A stretch of 64,000 nt of DNA, from assembly GCF_018614975.1 (NCBI RefSeq), contig NZ_JAGGNR010000013.1, forward strand, positions 1 to 64,000. The letters run 5' to 3'. Under the pieces are notes generated by a model that made no database searches, was not told the origin of the DNA, and saw nothing but the letters and a program-made list of their open reading frames with translations. This document shows, one piece after another, positions 7,721-16,673 of this stretch; position 1 is the first letter of the stretch, and the number at the start of each line of letters is the position of its first letter. Source of the DNA: Paenibacillus polymyxa. GTDB taxonomy: Bacteria > Bacillota > Bacilli > Paenibacillales > Paenibacillaceae. The position numbers and the translations under genes were made by a program.

Positions 7721-8935
7721 TTGATTGTACTGAAGGTTGTTCTGGTTTCAAAGGATAGAGATTACATTAGCGCCTGGCTTGATTATGTACAGGGAAATTC
7801 GTCTGGTCTTCATGTGCGTTTCACGGCATTCTCCCAAGAGGATTCGTTCAGGGATCACATGAATGAGCAAGAAGGTCGAGAATTACCGGATCTGGTTATT
7901 GCGGAACCGGAGTTTCTGAATGACTGGCTGAATAACGGGGGAGAAGTATCAGGTGTACCTTGGCTAATGCTTAGTGAAGGGATGGAAGAGGTGGATGAGG
8001 CCAAGCGGCTGATGAAATACCAACCCTTGCCTGCTTTGCTGGATGCTGTGATGCATGCTTGCCGGCAGCCACGCCGTAAGAAGGTTCACCATCCGGGGCA
8101 AGAGACTCTCTCCATCGGTGTAGTATCCGCTTCGGGTGGAAGTGGCAAAACGGCAGTGGCTCTGCACATGGCAAAGCAGTTGGGGCTCGCAGGTTATGCT
8201 GTACTCTATCTGAATCTGGAGACGCTGGATAGCACGCTCCCGTTTCTGGAAAAGGGACTAACTAGAAGTGGGCAGCGCCCGGATGCGGAGACGGGATTGT
8301 CACGTCTGTTATACGATCTGAAGGTGGGCAGAAAGGAATCCGGCAAGCAGTTGCAGGTGCAATCGAAGGGCGTAGATGGATATGTGGTCCGGCATGAAGC
8401 GCTGAAATCCGATCTGTTCTGGCCATTATCGAATCGGAAAGAACTGTTGCAAATGACTCGTGAGGATACGTCGAATCTTCTTCGTTATTTAACGGATTGT
8501 GGACAATATGACGTGTTGATTCTGGATGGGGATTCCGGTTGGGATGGGCGCAGTGAAGGGGTGCTGGATACAGCAGATGCCTTTGTCTGGCTCGTTGAGG
8601 ATGATATATCTGCCATGCATCGATGGGGACAATGGTTAGAGCATGCTGAGCGTACGAAACCAGATCTATACGAAAGTATGCTGGATCGTTCACGCTTTGT
8701 GGTTAACAAATATCGGGACAATGTCGTTAATACACTCCCACGCCCTGATCTGCATCTGGATGCAGTGTTGCCCTATATCCCTTCTTGGAAGCAACTCAGT
8801 CAGGAGGAAGTCATGCTTAGTTCTCCGATCTTCCAACGTGAAGTGAAGAGATTATGTGCCATGCTGGTACAAGATGGCGAAGAAGAATTGAAGCAGACGG
8901 GACGAATTCAGAAGCAGGATCGGTGGGCACTATGA
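7721..8935 (+). CDS. tadZ: Tad pilus ATPase TadZ/CpaE-like (MinD/ParA family)
   Basis: This 404-residue protein is the pole-localising or scaffold ATPase of Tad pilus systems. Residues 1-125 look like a degenerate receiver (CheY-like) domain. The MinD-type P-loop (SASGGSGKTAV) is at about 137-147, and the Walker B-like LILDGDSGWD lies near 265-275. The TTG start has GGGAGG and AAGGA sites upstream. It is the first gene of the pilus operon and overlaps tadA by four bases (ATGA), implying translational coupling. Confidence 0.9.
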   Translation: MIVLKVVLVSKDRDYISAWLDYVQGNSSGLHVRFTAFSQEDSFRDHMNEQEGRELPDLVIAEPEFLNDWLNNGGEVSGVPWLMLSEGMEEVDEAKRLMKYQPLPALLDAVMHACRQPRRKKVHHPGQETLSIGVVSASGGSGKTAVALHMAKQLGLAGYAVLYLNLETLDSTLPFLEKGLTRSGQRPDAETGLSRLLYDLKVGRKESGKQLQVQSKGVDGYVVRHEALKSDLFWPLSNRKELLQMTREDTSNLLRYLTDCGQYDVLILDGDSGWDGRSEGVLDTADAFVWLVEDDISAMHRWGQWLEHAERTKPDLYESMLDRSRFVVNKYRDNVVNTLPRPDLHLDAVLPYIPSWKQLSQEEVMLSSPIFQREVKRLCAMLVQDGEEELKQTGRIQKQDRWAL

Positions 8936-10236
8936 CGGATTCATCCAATATAATACTGGATCGTGAAGAACAGTTTCAGATGATGCGCAGGGAAGTCAGG
9001 GCTGGCCTCGATTTAACCTCTTCCGCAGGAGATGATGAACTGTGGCAGGGGATAGAACGCAAAGTTCTCACTGACCCCAAGTTGGATGATCTGACCTCAG
9101 GAGAGCGTCATACGCTGGTACAGCGATTGTTTGACTCTTTTCGTGGATTGGATATTTTGCAGCCACTCGTGGATCATCCCGATATTACGGAGATTATGAT
9201 CAATAGTCACAAGGAGATTTTTGTGGAGCAGGAAGGTGAAGTCAGCCAGATCACCCTTGAATTTGAGTCCAGGGAACGGCTCGAGGATATTATTCAGATG
9301 ATTGTGTCCGGGGTAAACCGGATTGTGAACGAGTCTTCTCCAATCGTAGATGCCCGTTTAAAGGATGGTTCGCGGGTCAATATCGTGTTACCTCCTATTG
9401 CCTTGAAAGGACCCACGATGACGATTCGTAAATTCCCCAGTGAACCGATGAAGATGTCTGATCTGATTGAAAAGGGAGCTCTGCATGAAGAAGCGGCAGA
9501 ATTATTGCAGCAGTTGGTACGGAGCAAATACAACATCTTCATTGGAGGTGGGACCGGATCGGGAAAAACGACCTTTCTGAACGCATTATCCCAGTTTATC
9601 CCTGCCGATGAACGGATTATTACCATTGAGGATTCGGCTGAGCTACAGATTGTAACGGTACCGAATCTGGTGTCACTGGAAACGCGGAATGCTAACACCG
9701 AGGGCAAGGGGCAGATATCTATTCGGGATCTGATCAAATCTTCATTACGGATGCGTCCTAACCGGATTGTGATTGGTGAGGTAAGGGGCGCAGAAGCGCT
9801 GGATATGTTACAGGCCATGAACACCGGCCATGATGGAAGCTTGTCAACTGGGCATGCGAATACCATCTCGGACATGATTAGCAGACTCGAAACGATGGTA
9901 CTCAGCGGTGCGGATCTTCCGATTGCGGTTGTACGACAGCAGATTAGTTCAGCAATCGATATTTTTGTACATCTATCCCGGCTGCGAGATCGCTCACGGC
10001 GGGTGACAGAGATTAGTGAAGTGATTGGTATGCAGGACGGTGAGGTTTTGTTGAATCGATTGTTTCGTTTCCAGGAACAAGAAGAGCGTGAAGGCAAAAT
10101 TATTGGCGGATTAGTACAGGTTGGAAAGTTGAATCAGGTGGATAAAATTCAGATGGCTGGGCTTGGGGAATGGCTGGATGAATACATAGAACAATATAGT
10201 GTTGAAACATATTCGTCAGATAACAACGTGAATTAA
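8932..10236 (+). CDS. tadA: Tad secretion ATPase TadA/CpaF
   Basis: This 434-residue hexameric ATPase powers pilin export and assembly. The Walker A loop GGGTGSGKTT is at about 204-213. An Asp box (EDSAEL) is near 233, Walker B (RIVIGEVRGAEA) near 280, and a His box (TGHDGSLSTGHAN) near 300. The N-terminal domain (about 1-170) is the usual CpaF extension. The start is the ATG of the ATGA overlap with tadZ; an earlier in-frame ATG would overlap tadZ by about 80 bases. Confidence 0.97.
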   Translation: MTDSSNIILDREEQFQMMRREVRAGLDLTSSAGDDELWQGIERKVLTDPKLDDLTSGERHTLVQRLFDSFRGLDILQPLVDHPDITEIMINSHKEIFVEQEGEVSQITLEFESRERLEDIIQMIVSGVNRIVNESSPIVDARLKDGSRVNIVLPPIALKGPTMTIRKFPSEPMKMSDLIEKGALHEEAAELLQQLVRSKYNIFIGGGTGSGKTTFLNALSQFIPADERIITIEDSAELQIVTVPNLVSLETRNANTEGKGQISIRDLIKSSLRMRPNRIVIGEVRGAEALDMLQAMNTGHDGSLSTGHANTISDMISRLETMVLSGADLPIAVVRQQISSAIDIFVHLSRLRDRSRRVTEISEVIGMQDGEVLLNRLFRFQEQEEREGKIIGGLVQVGKLNQVDKIQMAGLGEWLDEYIEQYSVETYSSDNNVN

Positions 10237-10258
10237 AGTCATTGGAAGGTGATTACTG

Positions 10259-11020
10259 TTGGGTGAAGCCAGACAGATGTTGACGGATTACACCGCATAT
10301 ACGCTTTCCCGGAGACAACGAATGGTCTGTATGCTGATTAGTGGTCTGCTGTTTTTTGGCATCGGAATTCTGTTCTACCATCACTGGTTGGCTGGAGCAA
10401 TTCTGGCTGCGGGTTGCATATGGGTGCCAAAACATTGGACTAAAGTGCTGTTGGAACGAAAAAGAATGACACTCAGTTTACATTTTAAGCAAGCGTTATA
10501 TGCATTATCTTCGGCACTTGCGGCAGGAAAATCGGTGGAAAATGGATTCAAGGAATCCGTGGAGGATTTGCGAATGTTGAACCCGGAAGCCGATACCGAT
10601 CTGATTCGTGAGTTCACGATATTGCGGACACGGATGGAGTATGGACAACCAATCGAAGAGGCACTACAGGATTTTTCGGATCGGGCTCAGATTGAGGATA
10701 TTACGAACTTTGCAGATGTGTTCATTACGTGCAAACGAACTGGCGGGGATCTGGTTGAGGTTGTGCGTCGTACCTCTGCGGTGATTGGTGAGAAGCTGGA
10801 CATTCAGCAGGATATTATGGTCGCGGTATCGCAGAAAAAGTTCGAATCAAAGGTGATGTTTGCAGCACCATTTATTTTTCTGATATTCCTCAATCTGACT
10901 GCCAAAGACTTTATGGAGCCGTTGTATAGCGGGATGGGGTACCTCATCTCTAGTGGTGCCTTGGCAGTACTCGCCTGCTGTTATCTGTGGATTAATCGCA
11001 TTATGGATATCAAAGTATAA
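10259..11020 (+). CDS. tadB: Tad inner-membrane platform protein TadB (T2SSF domain)
   Basis: This 253-residue membrane protein has a hydrophobic pair at about 20-60, a cytosolic helical T2SSF domain (LKQALYALSSALAAGKSVENG region) and a hydrophobic C-terminal pair. It forms the platform on which TadA acts. The TTG start follows GGAAGGTGAT. It sits 22 bases after tadA and 12 bases before tadC. Confidence 0.92.
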   Translation: MGEARQMLTDYTAYTLSRRQRMVCMLISGLLFFGIGILFYHHWLAGAILAAGCIWVPKHWTKVLLERKRMTLSLHFKQALYALSSALAAGKSVENGFKESVEDLRMLNPEADTDLIREFTILRTRMEYGQPIEEALQDFSDRAQIEDITNFADVFITCKRTGGDLVEVVRRTSAVIGEKLDIQQDIMVAVSQKKFESKVMFAAPFIFLIFLNLTAKDFMEPLYSGMGYLISSGALAVLACCYLWINRIMDIKV

Positions 11021-11032
11021 GGAGCTGAAACG

Positions 11033-11902
11033 ATGCTGCTTCCCGTTATAGTCGCAGGGATGCTCGGAGCTGGATGGCTGTTGCTGGATCGAACCCGGGG
11101 GCAGACCTACCGGCATCTGCGCAAGCTGGATATAGAAGGATTACGACTGAAAAAATTGCATGGTCCCTTCCTGTTTATATTGGACAAGTTCGAGATTGGA
11201 CGCAGATTATCAGTGCTCATGTTTCGAATGCAACATGCGATTCAGAAAATGTATGGCATACAGCACAGTGGAGAGAAAACGATGCTATATTGCGCCGAAA
11301 TGTTGACCTACACGTGGCTCATGTTGCTGGTGGGCTGCCTGTTATCACTCGTTGGAGATATGGGCATCGGAGGCATGGCAGGTGGACTCGCATTGGGTAT
11401 AGCGTTACCTTTTGCACTCTATAAAGACCTCAATACCAAGGTCCAACGAAGAGATCAGGACATTCTTATGGAGCTGCCCGAGCTGCTGAACCGAATTGTT
11501 CTGTTGGTGGGCGCTGGGGAGACCGTTCAGCATGCCATTGTTCACTGTGTGACAAGCCAGGGCGAACGGGATCATCCGCTGTACAACGAACTCAGAAAGA
11601 CCGTGGGAGATTGGAATAACGGTTATTCGTTTCAACAGTCATTTGAACAGTTCAGTCGCCGCTGCGGTGTACAGGAAGTGACGATTTTTACGACAACGGT
11701 GCTGCTGAATTTCCGGCGTGGGGGAGGTGACTTTGTATTGGCGCTGCGGGATCTGTCACATGTGTTGTGGGAGAAACGCAAGGCTGTCAGTCGGGCCAAG
11801 GGAGAACAGGCTTCTTCCAAACTGGTGTTTCCGATGGTACTAATCTTTTTTACGATTGTGGTCATGATCGGGGCACCTGCTTTTATGATGATGAATATGT
11901 AG
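11033..11902 (+). CDS. tadC: Tad inner-membrane platform protein TadC (T2SSF domain)
   Basis: This 289-residue protein pairs with TadB. A hydrophobic N-terminus, a central pair of helices (near 85-125) and a T2SSF domain with LPELLNRIVLLVGAGETVQHA are visible, then a C-terminal membrane helix (VFPMVLIFFTIVVMIG). AAGGAG precedes the ATG. Its position after tadB matches canonical Tad gene order. Confidence 0.93.
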   Translation: MLLPVIVAGMLGAGWLLLDRTRGQTYRHLRKLDIEGLRLKKLHGPFLFILDKFEIGRRLSVLMFRMQHAIQKMYGIQHSGEKTMLYCAEMLTYTWLMLLVGCLLSLVGDMGIGGMAGGLALGIALPFALYKDLNTKVQRRDQDILMELPELLNRIVLLVGAGETVQHAIVHCVTSQGERDHPLYNELRKTVGDWNNGYSFQQSFEQFSRRCGVQEVTIFTTTVLLNFRRGGGDFVLALRDLSHVLWEKRKAVSRAKGEQASSKLVFPMVLIFFTIVVMIGAPAFMMMNM

Positions 11903-11913
11903 GAGGAATTGGG

Positions 11914-12102
11914 ATGATGGATGTGTTAAAGAACAAGGTAAACGTATTTTGGGAGGAAGAGGACGGTCTCGGCACGTTGGAGCTGATTTTGATTATCGGG
12001 GTTATTATCATTATTGCTTTGATTTTTAAAAACCAAATTAAGACGTTGGTAGAGAGACTTTTGAAGAATGTTAGCGATAAAAGTAATGAATTTTTCGAAT
12101 AA
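11914..12102 (+). CDS. flp1: Flp1-type pilin subunit
   Basis: This 62-residue protein is the likely major pilin. After a short acidic leader comes EEDG, then LGTLE, so cleavage after Gly would leave Glu at +5 as required for class IVb prepilins. A hydrophobic helix (LILIIGVIIIIALIF) and a charged C-terminal helix follow. The AGGAGG site and the ATGATG start are clear. The gene is small and lies inside the operon, where automated callers may extend it wrongly into tadC. Confidence 0.9.
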   Translation: MMDVLKNKVNVFWEEEDGLGTLELILIIGVIIIIALIFKNQIKTLVERLLKNVSDKSNEFFE

Positions 12103-12760
12103 CAGGTTCAAAAAAGAAGAAGGGAGCTTCACCGTTGAAGCTTCCCTGATCTTCCCTGTTGTGCTGTTTATTCTTGTGTTATTGCTTTTTTTCACCATGT
12201 ACATGTATCAAAAGACATTCCTGAATCAACATGCTTATGCAGCTTCCGAACGGGCAGCCTATAGCTGGGACAACAGTCACAAACAGGCGATGACAGGTGA
12301 ATATGTTGCTGGAGAACATGACAATCTGTACTGGAGATTAACGGACGATCGTATGCTTGGAACGCTGTTTGGCTGGGCGGGAGCGGATAATCAGGTTAGC
12401 GTTTCTGTACCTGCTAGTGAAGGCGGAAGTTTCTCGGAACAGAAATTAGCACAAGCGGTGCAACATATGCCCTCAGCCATGAAAGGGACGATTGAGTATC
12501 AGAATTCTCTGATTCAGCGGAAAGTAACAACCAAGCTGGAACAAGTAATTTCTTTGCCTCTTCCTTCTTTTTTGTTCGATTCAGGTAACCGTGTACTGAC
12601 CCAGGGATCATCCGCAGTTGTTGAACCGGTTGAATTCATTCGAACGGTCGATCTGGTCCGTTATTACGCAGCCAAGTTTAAAGGCAAAGGCGGTGAAGCC
12701 GCGAGTACTGCTGCGGAAGCAGGACAGGTTGTACAGCATTTTGGCAAAAGCAAAAAGTGA
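12068..12760 (+). CDS. TadE-like minor pseudopilin
   Basis: This 230-residue protein has a class IVb-like motif GSFTVEASLIFPVV, with Gly at -1 and Glu at +5, then one membrane helix and a soluble domain. TadE-type proteins are minor pseudopilins, probably matured by the A24 peptidase encoded downstream. The start is uncertain: the ATG at 12068 overlaps flp1 by 35 bases, and an ATG at 12086 is also possible. The overlap suggests coupled translation. Confidence 0.85.
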   Translation: MLAIKVMNFSNNRFKKEEGSFTVEASLIFPVVLFILVLLLFFTMYMYQKTFLNQHAYAASERAAYSWDNSHKQAMTGEYVAGEHDNLYWRLTDDRMLGTLFGWAGADNQVSVSVPASEGGSFSEQKLAQAVQHMPSAMKGTIEYQNSLIQRKVTTKLEQVISLPLPSFLFDSGNRVLTQGSSAVVEPVEFIRTVDLVRYYAAKFKGKGGEAASTAAEAGQVVQHFGKSKK

Positions 12761-12773
12761 GAAAAGGAGGAGG

Positions 12774-14969
12774 GTGGAGCTGTTTAGAAAAAAAGACGAT
12801 GAGTTGGGAGCCGTAACCCTTTTTTTAATATTAATATTGGCCGGAGTTTATATGTTTGTCGCTATATTCATTGATTACGCTCGGATTGCTGCATTCAAGG
12901 TGCAGACCGAACGCATGACTCATGCTGCGATGAGATCCGTCATGTCAGCCTATGACACCTCACTACGTGAGTATGGTTTATTCGGATATGGTGACAGCAG
13001 TGGGGATGCGATTATGGCTAAAGTGCTGAATGATAGTGTGAAGCCTTCATCTGTAAAAGATGGATTCCCCGTTCTGGATATCCAGTGGGATACAACTACG
13101 CTGAGCATGGAGCGTGAACTGGGAAGATACGATATATTTAATCGCCAGATTCAGGAGGATATGAAGTATCGGGCTCCGGTTGATTTTACCCTTGAAGTGA
13201 TCAATCGATTCAAACCTATGTCAGATGAGATGAAGGAAGCTGCGCATACGGTAGACTTGCTGAAAAAATTACAGAAGTTATATGACAAACGTGAAGAACT
13301 GCTGGACGAAGCCATTGCCAATCAGACGGAGTCCGCGGAGAAGCTGAAGAATCTTCCGAAGTTAATCATGGACCCGCCTTCACAAGCCATTCATGAAGAA
13401 ATGTTGGAAGAAACACCAGAGACAGCTGCCGAGGCGGCGGCACGTTATGCAGATTATCTGAACAAGAAACAGGCAGATGAGGGACTGCCGTTCAGAGAGC
13501 AACAATACATATTGGAACTGGCTCGTTATCGGACTGGTGTTGGTAATGTGGTGACAGGTATCAGCATGATCATACAACCCGCGTTACAGGCCCATCAAAC
13601 AAAGCTGGAGGAAGCACAGTCCAAGATCGAAGAAGCACGCAAGATTAATGATGAAATGAAACGTGTGATCGCGGAGGGGGAGAACCGTTCACAGAATGCC
13701 AGCTATGACAACGTCGGCAACTCGAATCTGCCTGGGACGGGTCCTGCATCTACTGGATCAGGCAGTGAAGCTAAAAGCACACGTTCCCTCGCCTCGGAGC
13801 TTGTGAGGGCGGATAGCCTATTTAATCAGTTGAACGCACGTGTGGTTTCACAGCATTCGGACTTCTCTAACGTCAGAAGAGACAACATGGAGTTGAATAA
13901 TCAGCTTCGCAGCGTTACGGGAATGAGTGGGGTTCCGATTAAAACGGCGGTCAGACAGGCAAGTCTGATTACGGAACGATATATGGACACCTATGTACGT
14001 AGCGGTCCTGCCAATCTCATCCTGCAAAGTAAGCAGCAGCTGGAGAGTGGTCGTGGGTCGGATGCTGAGCGCAAAGCGAATGACAAAGAATCCAAAGGGA
14101 AATTGAAGGAAGTCAAGCGAATCTTGTCGCAGATTCAGAATGGAAGTTCCGGTTCCATGGACGCTTTCAAACAGTTGGAGGAATATTACAACGCTAATAT
14201 TGCTTTTAACGAGGCTAGTCGTGAGGTTGCCAAAAAGGCAGAGATTGCTGGTGATCCCTATGACTCTGGTGGTGATGCCATGAAGGGGATGGACAGTTTG
14301 TTTGGCGGGATGTCCGGTCTGCTGGACGGTCTTGGCGACGAATTATTTCAGAATGAATATGCTTTAGCCTATTTCAACTCCATGGATTTTGGTCAGTTAT
14401 TTACCTGGACTGAAGGTGGTGGAGATGCTGGTGATGTTTTCAAACTGGAGAATCAGGAACTGGAGTATATCGTCTACGGGTTTCATAATCCTTCGGGTAA
14501 CATCGCTGCGGCATATGCGGAGATATTTGGGATGCGGCTGGCTATTCGGACGGCAGAAGGGTTAATTGAGCACAGCAAGCTTGGGAACCCACTTCTGGTA
14601 TTATCGGCGGCAATCTTATACGGGATTACAAACGCCATTACCGATATGGTGAAACTCGCGAAAGAGGGCAGTGTGGAATTGTCAAAGTATATCAAAGTCA
14701 AGCTGACGTATAGGGACCATCTTCGATTGTTCCTCTTGATGCACAGGAACAATGAACGCAAAATGTCCCGAATGCTGGCGCTAATTCGATTGAATACGGG
14801 TGTGAATCCAGATGAGAAACAGACGTATGCTTCGGGTAACATGCGCAGCAGCATCAAGTTGTGGTTTTTACCAGGGGTAGTTAGAAGCATAGGTACAGTT
14901 ATGGGGAGTGCGGACCAGGTTGAAGATGGGCGATTTTTCATTGAGCGGAAGGCGGATTATTCCTATTGA
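12774..14969 (+). CDS. Large Tad-associated membrane protein (DUF5702/TadG-like)
   Basis: This protein of about 731 residues starts with one membrane helix preceded by DDELGAVTLFLILILA, a TadE/TadG-like entry. A long, mostly helical extracellular part with coiled-coil character follows (Glu/Lys/Gln-rich, about 150-400). A Gly/Ser-rich stretch and a hydrophobic region near 600-650 come later. It matches the DUF5702 family found in Firmicute Tad loci. The GTG at 12774 sits 3 bases after AGGAGGAGG; a CTG at 12780 has better spacing. A role as pilus tip or assembly protein is inference. Confidence 0.85.
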   Translation: MELFRKKDDELGAVTLFLILILAGVYMFVAIFIDYARIAAFKVQTERMTHAAMRSVMSAYDTSLREYGLFGYGDSSGDAIMAKVLNDSVKPSSVKDGFPVLDIQWDTTTLSMERELGRYDIFNRQIQEDMKYRAPVDFTLEVINRFKPMSDEMKEAAHTVDLLKKLQKLYDKREELLDEAIANQTESAEKLKNLPKLIMDPPSQAIHEEMLEETPETAAEAAARYADYLNKKQADEGLPFREQQYILELARYRTGVGNVVTGISMIIQPALQAHQTKLEEAQSKIEEARKINDEMKRVIAEGENRSQNASYDNVGNSNLPGTGPASTGSGSEAKSTRSLASELVRADSLFNQLNARVVSQHSDFSNVRRDNMELNNQLRSVTGMSGVPIKTAVRQASLITERYMDTYVRSGPANLILQSKQQLESGRGSDAERKANDKESKGKLKEVKRILSQIQNGSSGSMDAFKQLEEYYNANIAFNEASREVAKKAEIAGDPYDSGGDAMKGMDSLFGGMSGLLDGLGDELFQNEYALAYFNSMDFGQLFTWTEGGGDAGDVFKLENQELEYIVYGFHNPSGNIAAAYAEIFGMRLAIRTAEGLIEHSKLGNPLLVLSAAILYGITNAITDMVKLAKEGSVELSKYIKVKLTYRDHLRLFLLMHRNNERKMSRMLALIRLNTGVNPDEKQTYASGNMRSSIKLWFLPGVVRSIGTVMGSADQVEDGRFFIERKADYSY

Positions 14970-14998
14970 ATAATCAGGATCGTTTCGGTGGAGGGATT

Positions 14999-16030
14999 AT
15001 GGACAAGCAGCAACAATATGAAAAAGAAAGCGCACAAATGCAGATTCGTATAACAAGAATAATCAGATTTCAGCGTTTGAAGTCTCTCGAAAAGCAGGTA
15101 TGTTCTTCGAAAAAGGAACAAGGCAGCATGGTTCTGGAAGCTTCACTGGTGTTACCTGTCTTCCTGTTCTTTATCATGTTTCTCATCTTCATAGTGCAAA
15201 TGACTCTAATCTCCACAGCGTTACAGAGCACGGCGGGTGAAGCGGTGAAGCAGTTATCAACGAAAATATATCCTGTTTCCCTGGCATTCACACCTTCTGA
15301 TTCTGCCGGCGGAGAAGGTTCTGGAGGGGGTTGGAAGATACCAGAGTTATCTCTGACGGAATGGGCAGAAGGTTATGCTTCTTCTTTGCCCGAGCCATTA
15401 AGTGATTGGGTACGTTCAGCTGCGGCCAGTGGTGAACAGCCACTACAGGAGATCAAAACATCCGTCTTGGAAACCGTACTTGATCCCACGGTAAAACCGC
15501 TGCTTCAACCATTTATCGAGCCAACGCTGCTGAATATGGAACGTGTTCATGTGAATGGTATTTCAATACCTGATCTCAAAAACAAAACAAATCCATATTT
15601 CCGACTTGAACTGAGTTATGAATTGCCGGTAAAAGTTCCCTTTCTTAGTAAACCGCTACGGATTCAGGCTGCTGCGGCAGAGCGGGTATGGATTGGAGAT
15701 ACCGGAGAAGGATCAGATGGCAGCGCAGGAGACGGGAATACTGCGGGTTCAGCAACGGTATTGTCAAAGCCTGACCCGGCTTACATAGGCAACAATGCAA
15801 CGATCAAGGTGAAGGTAGAACCAGGAGCGACAGCCAACTTAACGATATTTTACAAGTCAGGTGAAAGTTCTGCCAAGCACATCGGCTGGGCCACCGCAGA
15901 TGAGAATGGAATTATTGAATGGACCTGGTTTGTTGGTACTCGGACAACAGAAGGAACATGGAGTTTTGTTGTCGAGACAGGGGACGGTGCCAAGACGGAG
16001 ACTACGTTTACCGTGGCCTCCAGAAAATAA
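14999..16030 (+). CDS. TadE-like pseudopilin with a C-terminal beta-rich domain
   Basis: This 343-residue protein has a basic N-terminus and then EQGSMVLEASLVLPVFLFF, a class IVb-type cleavage motif and membrane helix. The middle (about 90-230) is the surface domain. Residues from about 255 (VLSKPDPAYIGNNATIKVKV) to the end look like an immunoglobulin-like beta sandwich, which is unusual for TadE. I chose the ATG at 14999 next to GGAGGG; a TTG at 14966 overlapping the upstream stop lacks a ribosome site. Confidence 0.85.
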   Translation: MDKQQQYEKESAQMQIRITRIIRFQRLKSLEKQVCSSKKEQGSMVLEASLVLPVFLFFIMFLIFIVQMTLISTALQSTAGEAVKQLSTKIYPVSLAFTPSDSAGGEGSGGGWKIPELSLTEWAEGYASSLPEPLSDWVRSAAASGEQPLQEIKTSVLETVLDPTVKPLLQPFIEPTLLNMERVHVNGISIPDLKNKTNPYFRLELSYELPVKVPFLSKPLRIQAAAAERVWIGDTGEGSDGSAGDGNTAGSATVLSKPDPAYIGNNATIKVKVEPGATANLTIFYKSGESSAKHIGWATADENGIIEWTWFVGTRTTEGTWSFVVETGDGAKTETTFTVASRK

Positions 16031-16038
16031 GGAAGGGG

Positions 16039-16557
16039 ATGATGGAGGTGGAGTGGTTTTACATTGCCTGTGGCATATACGTAATTGCAGCTTTTATTAC
16101 AGATATTCGTTCAATGAAAATTCCAAATCGATTGACTTTACCCGTGACTGTTGCAGGCGTATTGGCCCATATCATATGGGGAGGTTGGGATGGTTTCTTG
16201 TTCTCAGCCGCTGGATTTGCAGCAGGTTTTGGCATTTTGTTTCTGATGTATGCGATTGGAGCCGTAGGGGCAGGAGATGTGAAATTGTTTGGTGGGATTG
16301 GCGCATGGACGGGACTTGCTTTTGGCATTCATGTCATTATTTACTCCGTTTTGTACGCGGGAGCCATTGGTTTGGTGATACTTCTATTCCGCAAGGATTC
16401 AGCGAAACGGATTCGAGGCATGGCAGGCAATCTTGCCGGGTTCTTCATGCTTGGTTCCCTCAAGCTGTTTAACACAGAGAAGACATTGAAGTTTCCGTTT
16501 ATGCTGGCAGTGTTACCTGGATTTATCACGGTGCTTATCCAGGGACTGTTTCCTTGA
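16039..16557 (+). CDS. tadV: A24 prepilin peptidase CpaA/TadV
   Basis: This 172-residue membrane aspartic protease should cleave Flp1 and the TadE-like leaders after Gly. The two catalytic Asp residues are D22 in DIRSMKIPN and D80 in GAGDVKLFGG. About five or six hydrophobic segments are present; no N-methylase domain is present, as expected for the short TadV type. The start is ATGATG just after GGAAGGGG. The last codons overlap the edge of a diverged palindromic repeat. Confidence 0.93.
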   Translation: MMEVEWFYIACGIYVIAAFITDIRSMKIPNRLTLPVTVAGVLAHIIWGGWDGFLFSAAGFAAGFGILFLMYAIGAVGAGDVKLFGGIGAWTGLAFGIHVIIYSVLYAGAIGLVILLFRKDSAKRIRGMAGNLAGFFMLGSLKLFNTEKTLKFPFMLAVLPGFITVLIQGLFP

Positions 16558-16629
16558 AAAAAGGAATCAAGATATCTGTGGATAAAAGCGGTCGGAAGGT
16601 TGTTCCGTCAACGAAGTTCCCAGTGTAAC
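16535..16629 (+). repeat. Partial, diverged copy D of the 150-bp palindromic element
   Basis: From 16561 the sequence follows the right arm of the full copies (GGATAA, then AGCGGTCGGAAGGTTGTT, ending in GTGTAA). The left arm is short, and its core (TTATCC, TTCCTT) lies within the end of the prepilin peptidase gene and still pairs with the right arm. Confidence 0.6.
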
Positions 16630-16673
16630 TTTCTTTATTTGATCCTATATAACAATGGAAAGAGAGGATTGGC

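Noticed and set aside
9294..10097. Minus-strand open frame of 267 codons inside tadA
   Set aside because: It lies fully antisense to a conserved ATPase, is Ser/Arg/Ile-rich and resembles no protein family.
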